64,000 bases of DNA. Source: a bacterium. Lineage in GTDB: Bacteria; Myxococcota_A; Bradymonadia; Bradymonadales; Bradymonadaceae. Positions 17,983 through 27,892 of the stretch are shown in pieces. Every line of letters starts with the position of its first letter. The stretch's first letter is position 1. The stretch covers positions 1-64,000 of the forward strand of contig JAUIBR010000004.1 in assembly GCA_030427705.1 (NCBI GenBank), in the 5' to 3' direction. The notes below the pieces were generated by a model, which searched no databases, was not told the DNA's origin, and was given only the letters and a program-made list of their open reading frames with translations. The position numbers and the translations under genes were made by a program.

Positions 17983-18380
17983 TACTGGGGCGCCGCGCCT
18001 TCAGACACTGCTGCTGCACCGAAGATGATTGCGAACAGTCCAAAGTAGAGCGCCAGGAATCCGCAGGTTCCCAGGACACCAAACGCAATATTGGCAAGGC
18101 TAAGGTAGAAGCCGGCCTGGGCGAACAGTTTGCCTGCCGCAGGTTTCTCGCCCGTCTTGATCTTCTTGAGCTCTGACCAGCCCAAGATCATTCCGATCAT
18201 GGCGCCGATAACAGGGAACATAATCCACGACGAGATGCCCGCGATAAGCGCAATAATCGCCTCGGTTGAAGGCTTATCGTCGGCATTGGGCGGCGAGCTT
18301 GGCGGCTCAAAGCCTGTATTGACGTGAAGATGGATGATGCGCGCTACGATCTGCGCGAGTGTAAGAAGCCAATTGAACAT
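17982..18380 (-). CDS. DUF4190-like small membrane protein
   Basis: 132 residues. A hydrophobic N-terminus, a Pro/Asp-rich stretch (PPSSPPNADDKPS), then two or three membrane segments (IIALIAGISSWIMFPVIGAMIGMILGW and FYLSLANIAFGVLGTCGFLALYFGLFAIIFG) separated by a charged loop SELKKIKTGE. This matches the DUF4190 pattern seen in small bacterial membrane proteins of unknown role. GAGG lies before the ATG. First gene of the coupled group with the M14 peptidase and Cys-rich lipoprotein. Confidence 0.75.
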   Translation of the reverse strand: MFNWLLTLAQIVARIIHLHVNTGFEPPSSPPNADDKPSTEAIIALIAGISSWIMFPVIGAMIGMILGWSELKKIKTGEKPAAGKLFAQAGFYLSLANIAFGVLGTCGFLALYFGLFAIIFGAAAVSEGAAPQ

Positions 18381-18426
18381 GTTTCACCTCGTTTGCTTGG
18401 CGACACCATACCGAAAGTGGCCGGGC

Positions 18427-20310
18427 CTAGCCAAGTACGTGCTCTTGAAAGAACTCAAGCAACGACTCATAGAAGTGCTTGATGTTCTCTGGGCGACGCC
18501 AGCCGTGCCCCTCGTTCTCGTAGATATGATAGACATGCGGGACGCCTCGGCTGCGCAATGAACCAACGATGGCCTCGGCCTGATCGATCGGGACAACCTT
18601 GTCCTTCGAGCCATGATACACGGCGACCGCGTCTTCAATATTCGTTGCCTTGAAGATCGGCGAGCGCTCTTTCCAAAGCTCGGATGCAGCCGGCAGAGGC
18701 CCAAGCAGCTTGTCGTTGTAGCGCGATTCGAATTTATGCGTGCCATGCGCGAGCGAGAAAAGGTTCGCGATTCCGTACATACACACGCCCGCTCGAAACG
18801 CGCCCGGGTGTTCAGTTAACGCCTGCAGGACAGTATACCCACCTGCGCTGCCCCCCATGATCACCAGTCGGTCGGGGTCGGCGAGGTCTGCATCGACCAA
18901 GTAGCGCGCGGCCATGACAGCGTCCTCAACATCGACATTGCCCCACTCGCCATACAACGCGTCTTGATAGTCTCGGCCGTATCCCGTGCTCCCACGATAG
19001 TTGACGTCCATCACCGCAAAGCCACGGGTCGCAAAGAATTGATTGCGGGCTTCGAACGCCGCCGTTTTCTGAGACGTGGGGCCGCCATGAACCATCACGA
19101 TTGCCGGCGGACGGCCATCCGATTCGAAGCGCGTGGATGCTGGACCATAGAAGTTTGCGAAGACTTCGATCTCTTCGCCCTTCTTGTCGTCAAACTTCCA
19201 CGAAACGAATTGCGCAGGGCTTAGCTCTGAAGGCGGAACGCGCTCATTGGAAGATCGCGCATCAACGCGGTGATCTTCACCGTTGAGCAAAGTGACAAGG
19301 CGTCCTGGAACCAGGCTCGACGACCCGAAGAATGCGATGTGGCCGAGCGATGAAACGGTTGGCTGCCCGACCGATTCGTAGCCTGCGGCAGGCTCGATCG
19401 GCACCTCGCGACAGTCCACCGTCACCCGAACCAACGACTTCTTGCCCCGTTCATTTCGAACTGCGACGACATGCGTGCTTTCAAGCGCCCAATCGAAGTG
19501 CCGCAAACCTTGAATCCATGCGGGACCCGCGAAGTCTGCATCACCAGATGTCAGACGAAGCACGTCACCGGTCGAAAGGTCTCGATTGTAGATATGCGAA
19601 TAACCGGACTTGTCGCTCGTGTACGCCAGGTACTTGCCGTTCGGCGAGAACGTCGGCTGTTGGACTGCCGTCCCGGGGCCACCTGCCCAGACTTCGATCT
19701 TACCCAGATACAGGCCTCGATCATCGACTTCGACAGGTGCTGTTTCCAAGCGAGTGCCGTCCCACGGCATGTTCGGATGATCCCACGAAACCCAGGCGAG
19801 CCGGTCTCCTGACGGGCTCCAAGCCGGTTGCATGTAGAAATCTGCCCCAACAACAATTTTGCGGGGCCATTGGAGCCCGTGCGAATCCACAACCGCCAAG
19901 ACATCGGTCTCGCCGTCTGTGTGCACAAACACAACCCACTTGCCGTCCGGCGAGATTGTCGGTGTTGCAACGCTGCCATATTTTGGCGTGATGGCTTTGG
20001 GTGCGCCGGAAGCAACATCCACGCGGTACATTCGCCCATCGCCGCCGCAGAAAACCGCGAACATTTCGTGGACGTCGAACTCACCGCCCGCGTAGCCGAC
20101 ACCGCCGCGAACGTTGATGTCACCCGAGATATCCCGTGGTGCATTAGCGCGATGTTTCACACACAGCACGCCTTGCGCGCCGCGCCCCTCGGCCCAAACC
20201 AAGGTTTCGCCATCACCCGCCCATTTGCAGTCGTTGAGGCGTTTCTCGCCGGAGAGCATTTCCGCAGAAATTGGGCTCTCCCAGTATCCGTAAGCGCGTT
20301 TCGTTTTCAT
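18427..20310 (-). CDS. S9 family (prolyl oligopeptidase-type) peptidase
   Basis: 627 residues, cytoplasmic. Residues 1-360 form a beta-propeller of TolB/DPP-like repeats (TISPDGKWVVFVH, TFSPNGKYLAYTSD); residues 370-627 are an alpha/beta-hydrolase with the nucleophile in GGSAGGY, the acid in HGSKDKVVP and the His in NEGHGW. The family cleaves short peptides, often at the N-terminus or after Pro. The ribosome site (CAGGA) lies in the 3' arm of a 6-bp stem (CCTGTT at 20319-20324, AACAGG at 20334-20339), so translation may be limited by folding. The small gap of 46 bases to the DUF4190-like gene allows one transcript for all four. Confidence 0.92.
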   Translation of the reverse strand: MKTKRAYGYWESPISAEMLSGEKRLNDCKWAGDGETLVWAEGRGAQGVLCVKHRANAPRDISGDINVRGGVGYAGGEFDVHEMFAVFCGGDGRMYRVDVASGAPKAITPKYGSVATPTISPDGKWVVFVHTDGETDVLAVVDSHGLQWPRKIVVGADFYMQPAWSPSGDRLAWVSWDHPNMPWDGTRLETAPVEVDDRGLYLGKIEVWAGGPGTAVQQPTFSPNGKYLAYTSDKSGYSHIYNRDLSTGDVLRLTSGDADFAGPAWIQGLRHFDWALESTHVVAVRNERGKKSLVRVTVDCREVPIEPAAGYESVGQPTVSSLGHIAFFGSSSLVPGRLVTLLNGEDHRVDARSSNERVPPSELSPAQFVSWKFDDKKGEEIEVFANFYGPASTRFESDGRPPAIVMVHGGPTSQKTAAFEARNQFFATRGFAVMDVNYRGSTGYGRDYQDALYGEWGNVDVEDAVMAARYLVDADLADPDRLVIMGGSAGGYTVLQALTEHPGAFRAGVCMYGIANLFSLAHGTHKFESRYNDKLLGPLPAASELWKERSPIFKATNIEDAVAVYHGSKDKVVPIDQAEAIVGSLRSRGVPHVYHIYENEGHGWRRPENIKHFYESLLEFFQEHVLG

Positions 20311-20379
20311 GGGTCTTTCCTGTTCGATTTCTCAACAGGACATGTTCAACCACAAAAACGCTGGCGTGCCCAGAGTCAG

Positions 20380-22473
20380 TTACTGAGGCAGGGCATCGGC
20401 CAGCTCAGGAATCGCCTCCAACCAGTCGCCCAGATAGCCCGAACCCGCGCTATTGGTTTCCTCGTAGTGATCTCCCGGTGCCGACTGAAAATACGTCGTG
20501 TCGAAATCGTACGAAGGGACCATGTAGCCTAGATGGTCCATTCCCAGACCGATGAAGAACGGGAACTGCCCTGGAATCTGCTCGTAAACATATGGACCAT
20601 CCGGGGCGTTGGCCCAATCCGGTGGGTTTTCCGCATCCTTTTTGATGATGCAGGGGTTCGTACCGTCATCGTTGGGCGTTGGGAGGCCTTGGTCATCGCA
20701 AGTCGCTGCCACTCGGCGTCCTTCGGTGTCACCGATAACCGGTGTTTGGATTCGAGGCTTGCCGGGGTAGCCGCCGACCAACGTCTCTGGGAAAACCTCG
20801 CCGGGGCCTGTGAAGATCGTGATGGGGCCGAGCTTCACCATAACCGCCTGACTTTGAACAAACGGATTACCCGGTTTGAACCGCTGAAAACTGCCGGTGA
20901 CGTTGTAAACATCCCGTGCGAACACCTTCAGTCCCCAACCAGCCAATTGGAAGACGGTGTTCTCGACTTCCGTCAGGTACCGCTTCGAGGCAAAAGCCAG
21001 ATCTGGTGTTGGAATCTCAGTGAGTTGGTCATTCTGCATAGCCGTAAGGACGTGGGAGGCCAGAGTCTGCCCAACCGCGTCTGCGGATTCCCAAGAATGT
21101 GACTCAGCGATGGGATCACCCGCATAGGTCTTAGCGCCGCCTGGGCCAGGGTAAATCAGACCACCCAGCGCACCCGCGAAGAGCAAGGTCACACCACCCG
21201 CACCCGCGATTGCAGGCTTGGGCTGAGCCCCCGTCGTTGCAGCGAGGCCTTCTTCGATATACTTGCGCGCAAAGTGCGGATAATCCGCGGTCAGGAAGGT
21301 GTTTTCACTCCACAAAACCTCTGGGTGATTTGCGAAGCTCAACATCGTCGTGATCGTCTCACCCGTGCTTTTGGAGCGTGCCCAGATGATGGGGACGTTG
21401 TCGTCAAAGATGTACGGCGTGCGACTGTCATTGACCGCCAGTCCGTCCACGCCAACATCAAGAATCGTTGCGTGAATGTCGGCTTCCTCGAGCGAGTTCA
21501 AAGACTCTTCGATACCGGCGAGCGTTTGGTCTTGGATGCGCTTTCGAAACTCCGGACTAACTCCTGAGCGTGATGGTGCCACCGCGCCTGGGCCCCACTG
21601 GCCCTGCATGTCCGGCGCTTCATGGTTGTGGGTCGCGCTCATCACAAGCACATCCACACCCCAATCCTCGGGGATTCGTTTCCGAATGAGTTCAATATCG
21701 GTGTGGAAGAGGCCCGTCACGTCGGCTACGGCGAAGGCAACCGTGACATCATTTCGGCGGAACACGGACACCTGGACCTTCAGGTCATCGTGCGCCCACT
21801 TAGAAACGCAGCAATCGACCTCGTCACAGCCAATCTTCTCCTCAGGACACATTCGCGCTGCACGGCCATATCGGAAGCCTGAGATCCAGATGCCTTGCGC
21901 GATATCGTCGCCTTCACCCTCATCAGGGCCAGTGTATCCGGGGTCTTCCGGGCAGATATTGTCAAATCCGCAGTCTCTCCAACGTCCAGCGATATTGCCA
22001 AGGCCGGGGTCGAAGTTCACATGCACGCCATCGTCGTTCAGGCCGGCCTCGCGAGGGGTCTCAAATCCCACCGGTGTGATGACCTTGCTGGATGCGCCGA
22101 CATACAGGATTCCGTCTCCGCCACCGTCGCAACTAGGAGCTCCCGGACACGCGAGGACCGGAGGAGCCTCCCACCAGCAGACCTTAACATCGTCCACCTC
22201 GCGGCAAGTCTCGTCTTCGCGACAATCCGCGTCGGTCAGACACTGACGGTCCAAATCGAAAACACACTTACAACCGACGATCCGCTGGTCGTCTGTGCAC
22301 TCCGGCGTCTCTTCGCACTGCGGCCCCATATCGACGGCATTATTCGTGTTGTTGACGTTGTTAACGTTGTTCGAATTGTTGGTGTTGTTGGCGTTGTTGC
22401 TGTTGTTCCCAGACTCGGAATCGCTGGAACATGCTGCCAAGAACGCGACCAAAACCAATAATAATACGCGCAT
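20380..22473 (-). CDS. Neutral/alkaline ceramidase-like lipoprotein
   Basis: 697 residues. Lipoprotein signal (MRVLLLVLVAFLAAC), Asn-rich linker (NNSNNANNTNN), a Cys-bearing segment (CLTDADCREDETCREV), then a domain with the hallmarks of the neutral/alkaline non-lysosomal ceramidase family: LYVGASSKVITP at its start, VLVMSATHNHEAPDMQG with the metal-binding His pair, and MLSFANHPEVLW. The classical enzymes hydrolyse ceramide with zinc; substrate here may differ because the family also holds proteins of unknown activity. Placed on the cell surface by its lipid anchor. Gene lies 69 bases upstream of the S9 peptidase on the same strand. Confidence 0.82.
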   Translation of the reverse strand: MRVLLLVLVAFLAACSSDSESGNNSNNANNTNNSNNVNNVNNTNNAVDMGPQCEETPECTDDQRIVGCKCVFDLDRQCLTDADCREDETCREVDDVKVCWWEAPPVLACPGAPSCDGGGDGILYVGASSKVITPVGFETPREAGLNDDGVHVNFDPGLGNIAGRWRDCGFDNICPEDPGYTGPDEGEGDDIAQGIWISGFRYGRAARMCPEEKIGCDEVDCCVSKWAHDDLKVQVSVFRRNDVTVAFAVADVTGLFHTDIELIRKRIPEDWGVDVLVMSATHNHEAPDMQGQWGPGAVAPSRSGVSPEFRKRIQDQTLAGIEESLNSLEEADIHATILDVGVDGLAVNDSRTPYIFDDNVPIIWARSKSTGETITTMLSFANHPEVLWSENTFLTADYPHFARKYIEEGLAATTGAQPKPAIAGAGGVTLLFAGALGGLIYPGPGGAKTYAGDPIAESHSWESADAVGQTLASHVLTAMQNDQLTEIPTPDLAFASKRYLTEVENTVFQLAGWGLKVFARDVYNVTGSFQRFKPGNPFVQSQAVMVKLGPITIFTGPGEVFPETLVGGYPGKPRIQTPVIGDTEGRRVAATCDDQGLPTPNDDGTNPCIIKKDAENPPDWANAPDGPYVYEQIPGQFPFFIGLGMDHLGYMVPSYDFDTTYFQSAPGDHYEETNSAGSGYLGDWLEAIPELADALPQ

Positions 22474-22543
22474 ATGAAACCCTGCCGTGAAAGTGGTCAG
22501 AATCTAGTGAAATCAGGGTCCCGGCGCAAGCTGACGAGCGCAC

Positions 22544-22576
22544 AAAAAAAGCCCTCGACGAGCGTCGAGGGCTTTT
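22544..22576 (-). terminator. Intrinsic terminator of the Asn-linker lipoprotein gene
   Basis: Stem GCCCTCGACG / CGTCGAGGGC with a two-base loop, followed on the minus strand by seven T (22550-22544). It lies 22 bases after the stop at 22598 of the upstream gene and A residues on the other side would also let it work in the opposite direction. Confidence 0.88.
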
Positions 22577-22597
22577 GAAGAACCGAAGTTCTAAGTC

Positions 22598-23743
22598 TTA
22601 CTGAGCGTCAGCAACGCCAGTGATGACTGCACCATAAGCGGTGAACGTTGCGCCGAGCGAAACGCCGTCAGGCTCGCCGTCACCATCGGTGTCGGAATCA
22701 GAGAGCGATGGAAGAACACCCGAAAGGATGCCGCATGCGCCAGCAACCGTGGAGCAGGTGTCTTCATTAGCGTCGGTGCAAGCTTGAGCGTTTGCGTTGG
22801 AGTTGCAGGTACCGGACATCGTCGATGGGTCCCAATCGATGAGGTCTTCGTCACCCAGACCCAAGCAGGTGCAGGTGTCAGCGTAGAGGTTGAATGCGCC
22901 GATCAGGTCGTCCGTTCGGACAACACCACCGAGGCGTCCATTCTCAAGAGCAACACCGGTGTCGAGTGCGGAGTTGGCTTCGTCGACGTCAGCTTCGATC
23001 TTAGCACCCGAGATTGCGAGGCTCAGCGAAGCACCCAAAATGTCGATGGCCAGGATGATCTTACCGAAGTCGGTTGATACAGCGTTGTTCGCAAGCACTG
23101 CGTTTGGAACGAAGGCTTGTGGTTGTGCACCAGCGTCAATCGAAGCTGGGTCGATCATGACAGTGTTGTTACCAGCTTCCGAGAGCTCAGTGATGGTGTC
23201 CCATTCGGCGAGCCAGAAGTTGATGGTGAACCCGCCGCCATTGAGGTCGGTGAGGCCGTCATGCTCAAGCACAGCGACGACGCTTCCGCTGTCGATGCTT
23301 TCTTGCAGCGAGTTGTTGAGGTCATCAACACCAATCAGGGTACCAAGCGTTTCGCCAAGAGCGTTGTCTGGACCTTCTGCGCCGTCGTAGTCGAAGCAGC
23401 ATTCTTCGTCTTCACCTGCAATCGCAAGCGTTGCGAGTACCGAAGAAGTTCCGTACGTGATCGTAGCTGGGTCTTCTGAGCAACGTGCTGGCTCGTTCGC
23501 ATCTCCGCACTTGGCAGGATCTGCATATGTGCGAGGTTCCACAGTGTTGTTGGCGTTGTTCGCGTTATTCGAATTGTTCGCGTTGTTTGAGTTGTTCGCG
23601 TTGTTCGAATTGTTGACGTTGTTAACGTTGTTGACGTTGTTAGCGTTGTTGGCGTTGTTCGACTTCTCGTCGTCGTCACCACAACCCACAGCAAGTGCCG
23701 CAACCATCGAAATCGCTACGCCGTACTTCCAATTGAGCTTCAT
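22598..23743 (-). CDS. Asn-linker lipoprotein, function unknown
   Basis: 381 residues. Signal MKLNWKYGVAISMVAALAVGC, then one of the longest Asn-rich linkers in the window (about 45 residues of NNANNVNN type, encoded by 9-base repeats), and a mature domain containing CCFDYDG and a C-terminal Cys cluster (CTCLGLGDEDLIDWDP, CTDANEDTC). The end resembles a beta-sandwich, but no family is recognised. GGAGG lies before the ATG. Monocistronic with its own terminator at 22544-22576, suggesting strong expression. Confidence 0.78.
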   Translation of the reverse strand: MKLNWKYGVAISMVAALAVGCGDDDEKSNNANNANNVNNVNNVNNSNNANNSNNANNSNNANNANNTVEPRTYADPAKCGDANEPARCSEDPATITYGTSSVLATLAIAGEDEECCFDYDGAEGPDNALGETLGTLIGVDDLNNSLQESIDSGSVVAVLEHDGLTDLNGGGFTINFWLAEWDTITELSEAGNNTVMIDPASIDAGAQPQAFVPNAVLANNAVSTDFGKIILAIDILGASLSLAISGAKIEADVDEANSALDTGVALENGRLGGVVRTDDLIGAFNLYADTCTCLGLGDEDLIDWDPSTMSGTCNSNANAQACTDANEDTCSTVAGACGILSGVLPSLSDSDTDGDGEPDGVSLGATFTAYGAVITGVADAQ

Positions 23744-23854
23744 ATTGATGCCTCCAAATTTGCCACGAACTTGTGTGTGGCCAGCAAATAATGATTGTCT
23801 GTTTTTCAGAACCCGCGGAACCTACCAAACGTTATGATTCAGGGTCAAGACACC

Positions 23855-25264
23855 ATGATCATCCGCATCATCAAGGGCCAAAACGCCCTCGCCGCCAGAA
23901 TTCTACTGGGGCTTTTTTGCATATTTGCAGTCGCTTGTGAAAAAAAGCAGGCAAGTTGGGAAGGCTCCAGTTTGCGCGCCGGTCAGGCCGAAACAAAGAA
24001 GTTTGGGTCCGAAGCCGATGGCTTCATCGAGTGGTTGGACCCGTCCGCTCGCTTCGTAGCGTACTACCAGTTTCGTGAAGATTCCGACGGCGACGGAACT
24101 GTAAACGCCACACTCGGTGACCATGGAGAGCCGCTCGGGGACAGACCAACTGCATATGTCCGAGACCTCGACAAGGGAACGGAGTTTGCGGTCGACACCA
24201 TTCTTGAGGTCGCGCCGGACGGAAGGCATTTGTCCTACGTCGCAGACTCACACTTGCACGTGTTCTCCAATCAAGGTCAGAAACGCGATTTAGGTGCGGC
24301 ACCACCGGCAGACCTTGCAAACCCTTGTCTTCCGCCGCGCCAGGGGCGATTTGACCCGACGGGTACGAACTTCGGATACTTCGCAGACACTGGCTTCACC
24401 ACCATTACACTCGAAGGCTCGCAGCGCCGCACCGAACCTGTAGACCAACTTTGGCGCGCGGAACCGACGCCCGCATTTGATTGGACTCATCGTGCGGAAA
24501 CCGACTCGCCACCTAAGGTCTCCGGAACGTGTGTTTGCCGCTGGTGCACTCGGTTTGCGACTTCGATGGGCCGGTACCGATTCGAGGGCGAAGCCACAAC
24601 ATTGCTTCGTCGGGCCGATGGCAAGACCGCGGGCCCTTCCATGATGCCAGTGGCCACCGATTGGCTAGCTGACGTTCAGAAGCGCGCTGTGACCAATATT
24701 GATGGAAAGCCCCATGAATGTTCGTTATCCACGGTCTTCATCGGGGCTCAAACCGCCCTTGGGAAGTGTGGCGGACAGTCGACGCTGGTGAACCTGTCTG
24801 ATGGCACCAAGACTGCCATCGAGGACGTTGACGTGAAGTCATTTCTGGAGTTTCCCGTCAAAACAGCGGATGGGAAGTTCGTGCTCGGCCACAGGCAAGT
24901 CGAAGGGAAACGTCACCTGGCGGGACTGAACGTTGAGAGCGGCCAAATTACGGTTGGTCCCGCGTTTCGAAGGGTTGCTACGCCCCATCCCTCGGGTTGG
25001 GTTACTGCGTCGGATGAAAAGGCCGTCTATCTCTTCAATCTCGCCACCGGTCAGACGATTACTCACGTCGTGGTTTCCAAGGGCATCGCTCCCCTTGCGT
25101 TTGCGACCGACGCAGGCTGGCACGCTGTCGATCCAACGACCGGGCGGTTCATCAAGGTCACAAAAAAGCCCGATGTCGTCTCCGACTCGGGCTGTGTGGT
25201 CGAGCCGGCCAACTCAGCCGGCAAACTCGATGTTGGACCGTGGTCCTTGATTTGTCCGCGCTAG
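23855..25264 (+). CDS. Putative beta-propeller-like lipoprotein, function unknown
   Basis: 469 residues from the ATG at 23855; the frame is open upstream with starts at 23795 and 23834. The lipobox FAVAC lies after a hydrophobic stretch (RILLGLFCIFAVAC). The mature part has repeated short strands such as FVAYYQFREDSDGDG, HLSYVADSHLHVFSNQG and AVYLFNLATGQTITHVVV, like WD40/TolB propellers; this is inference. A CxCxxC group (GTCVCRWCTRF) near residue 230 may bind metal. Divergent from the terminated lipoprotein gene on the left and overlapping the convergent lipoprotein by four bases. Confidence 0.72.
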   Translation: MIIRIIKGQNALAARILLGLFCIFAVACEKKQASWEGSSLRAGQAETKKFGSEADGFIEWLDPSARFVAYYQFREDSDGDGTVNATLGDHGEPLGDRPTAYVRDLDKGTEFAVDTILEVAPDGRHLSYVADSHLHVFSNQGQKRDLGAAPPADLANPCLPPRQGRFDPTGTNFGYFADTGFTTITLEGSQRRTEPVDQLWRAEPTPAFDWTHRAETDSPPKVSGTCVCRWCTRFATSMGRYRFEGEATTLLRRADGKTAGPSMMPVATDWLADVQKRAVTNIDGKPHECSLSTVFIGAQTALGKCGGQSTLVNLSDGTKTAIEDVDVKSFLEFPVKTADGKFVLGHRQVEGKRHLAGLNVESGQITVGPAFRRVATPHPSGWVTASDEKAVYLFNLATGQTITHVVVSKGIAPLAFATDAGWHAVDPTTGRFIKVTKKPDVVSDSGCVVEPANSAGKLDVGPWSLICPR

Positions 25265-26229
25265 AGGTAGATCAGAGGCGCACAGGTCGAGACGCCCGCG
25301 CCAACGATGTAGTAGCCGGTGTCTTCGATGACTTCCTCAACTTCGCCGGTACGCTTCACGTTGAAGACGCGGGTGCTTTCGTCGGTTTGGCTCTTGTAGA
25401 ATAACCAAAACTCGCCGCCCCAATGCGCAAATGCCCACGCGTTTGGCTGGCCATCGATCGAGTTGACCTCAATCTCTTCCACCAGCTCACCCGTCGCAGG
25501 AAGTACGCGAGCGACCTTTGGCGGAAGCGTCCCTGGGAAGAAAGCCCATAACTCCGCTGCCGCCGTCCCACTCATCTCAGGCCAGCCTTCGATGGGAGCG
25601 AGGTCGCGAACGGAGAGGTCCATGAAACTCAGCAATCCGATGCGGGCGCCAACGCCGCCAATCGCTGAATAGGGCCCTCCCGCAATGTAGAGCGTCTCGT
25701 CTTCGAAGTTCGGACGGTCCAAAACAAAACCCATTCCGAACACCTCGTAGCCGCTCTGGTTAGGCTGGAAGGTCGTCGCCTCGCAAGCTGCCGTTGAAGT
25801 ATCGACTTTGTAGATGATCCCATCAGAATACAGCACCCAAGCGTTTGCATCCCGGTCGACGGACATCGAAAACGGTGTTTCGCCCATCGCTGCTGGGCAA
25901 TTCAGCTCACCGATCTCGGTGAACTGCATGTTCTGCGGTTCAAACTTCAGCAGCGTTCCCTGTCCACCGTCCTGGGCGGACGTGACGGCATAAACCGGCC
26001 GTGCCTCTGGTGGGCAGCTGTCGTTGATATTGTTTTGGTTGTTTTGATTGTTAACGCTGTTCGCGTTGTTGACGTTGTTGACGTTGTTGACGTTGTTCGC
26101 GTTGTTGACGTTATTCGCGTTGTTGACTCGATTGTTTAAATCGATCTGCAACGGCTCTTCCTTTTTGTCATCGCTTCCACACGCGGCGACAGACAACGCA
26201 ATTCCCAAGACAGCAAACTTCCAACGCAT
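25261..26229 (-). CDS. Asn-linker lipoprotein with propeller-like domain
   Basis: 322 residues. Signal MRWKFAVLGIALSVAAC, charged segment GSDDKKEEP, Asn-rich linker of about 35 residues (NNANNVNN type), then a domain of repeated strands (YAVTSAQDGGQGTLLKFEP, AWVLYSDGIIYKVDTSTAACE, EFWLFYKSQTD) typical of kelch or WD-like propellers in surface lipoproteins of this group. The fold is inferred, the function unknown. Convergent with the previous gene with a four-base overlap. Confidence 0.76.
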   Translation of the reverse strand: MRWKFAVLGIALSVAACGSDDKKEEPLQIDLNNRVNNANNVNNANNVNNVNNVNNANSVNNQNNQNNINDSCPPEARPVYAVTSAQDGGQGTLLKFEPQNMQFTEIGELNCPAAMGETPFSMSVDRDANAWVLYSDGIIYKVDTSTAACEATTFQPNQSGYEVFGMGFVLDRPNFEDETLYIAGGPYSAIGGVGARIGLLSFMDLSVRDLAPIEGWPEMSGTAAAELWAFFPGTLPPKVARVLPATGELVEEIEVNSIDGQPNAWAFAHWGGEFWLFYKSQTDESTRVFNVKRTGEVEEVIEDTGYYIVGAGVSTCAPLIYL

Positions 26230-26303
26230 AGAGACCTCTCAATTCATCCATTTGTAAGCGGCCGCTTACTTTAGGGCGATGATTCTGAATTTCAAGTGAT
26301 CTC

Positions 26304-26390
26304 AGTTGTCTTGGCCTTCGGCCAGTTGTCTTCGCTTTGCGAGTTAGCTTCGCTTCGCGAGTTTGCTTCGCTTCGCGAGTTAGACTTCCA
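26304..26390. repeat. 18-base tandem array (agttagcttcgcttcgcg unit)
   Basis: Four to five degenerate units: agttgtcttggccttcggcc, agttgtcttcgctttgcg, agttagcttcgcttcgcg and agtttgcttcgcttcgcg, then a partial copy. The cttcg core makes small hairpins and is shared with the arrays around dcd. It lies some 210 bases downstream of the aceA stop. Confidence 0.78.
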
Positions 26391-26430
26391 CGCCTTTGAG
26401 GACTTCCCCGCCTTACTAAGCCAAGAAATA

Positions 26431-26482
26431 CCGAAGGGAGTACCGGACTACAGGGGAGGCAAGAACCGGATACTCCCTTCGG
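26431..26482. repeat. 12-bp inverted repeat
   Basis: CCGAAGGGAGTA (26431-26442) is the exact reverse complement of TACTCCCTTCGG (26471-26482); a further CCGG on each inner side extends the stem after a one-base bulge. The loop is 19 bases. It is followed on the plus strand by aagttttcg, too short a T-tract for a good terminator. Confidence 0.8.
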
Positions 26483-26597
26483 AAGTTTTCGAACCGGGTT
26501 GGATTCGAGAATTGGAGTTTGGCGTCAATGACGCGGTGTGTCAAAAGAAAAATTAACGCGCCGCGTCAAAAAATTGCCAAAATGGCGGAAGTCGGCA

Positions 26598-27830
<1,233 letters not shown>

Positions 27831-27892
27831 GACTATCCTCTCCGTTGGCCCGAGTCGGGCAATAAACGCCAATGGCGCAATAAAATTGGTGG

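Larger units (their letters stand above)
26230..26597. other. Structured intergenic region downstream of aceA
   Basis: This interval of 368 bases has no gene. It holds an 18-base tandem array (26304-26390), a 12-bp perfect inverted repeat (26431-26482) and a weaker stem, GACGCGG at 26530-26536 with CCGCGTC at 26561-26567. Neither stem has a proper T-tract on either strand. Confidence 0.6.

Noticed and set aside
26530-26567. GACGCGG / CCGCGTC stem as aceA terminator
   Set aside because: The loop is 24 bases and the T-tract would be on the wrong side for the minus strand.
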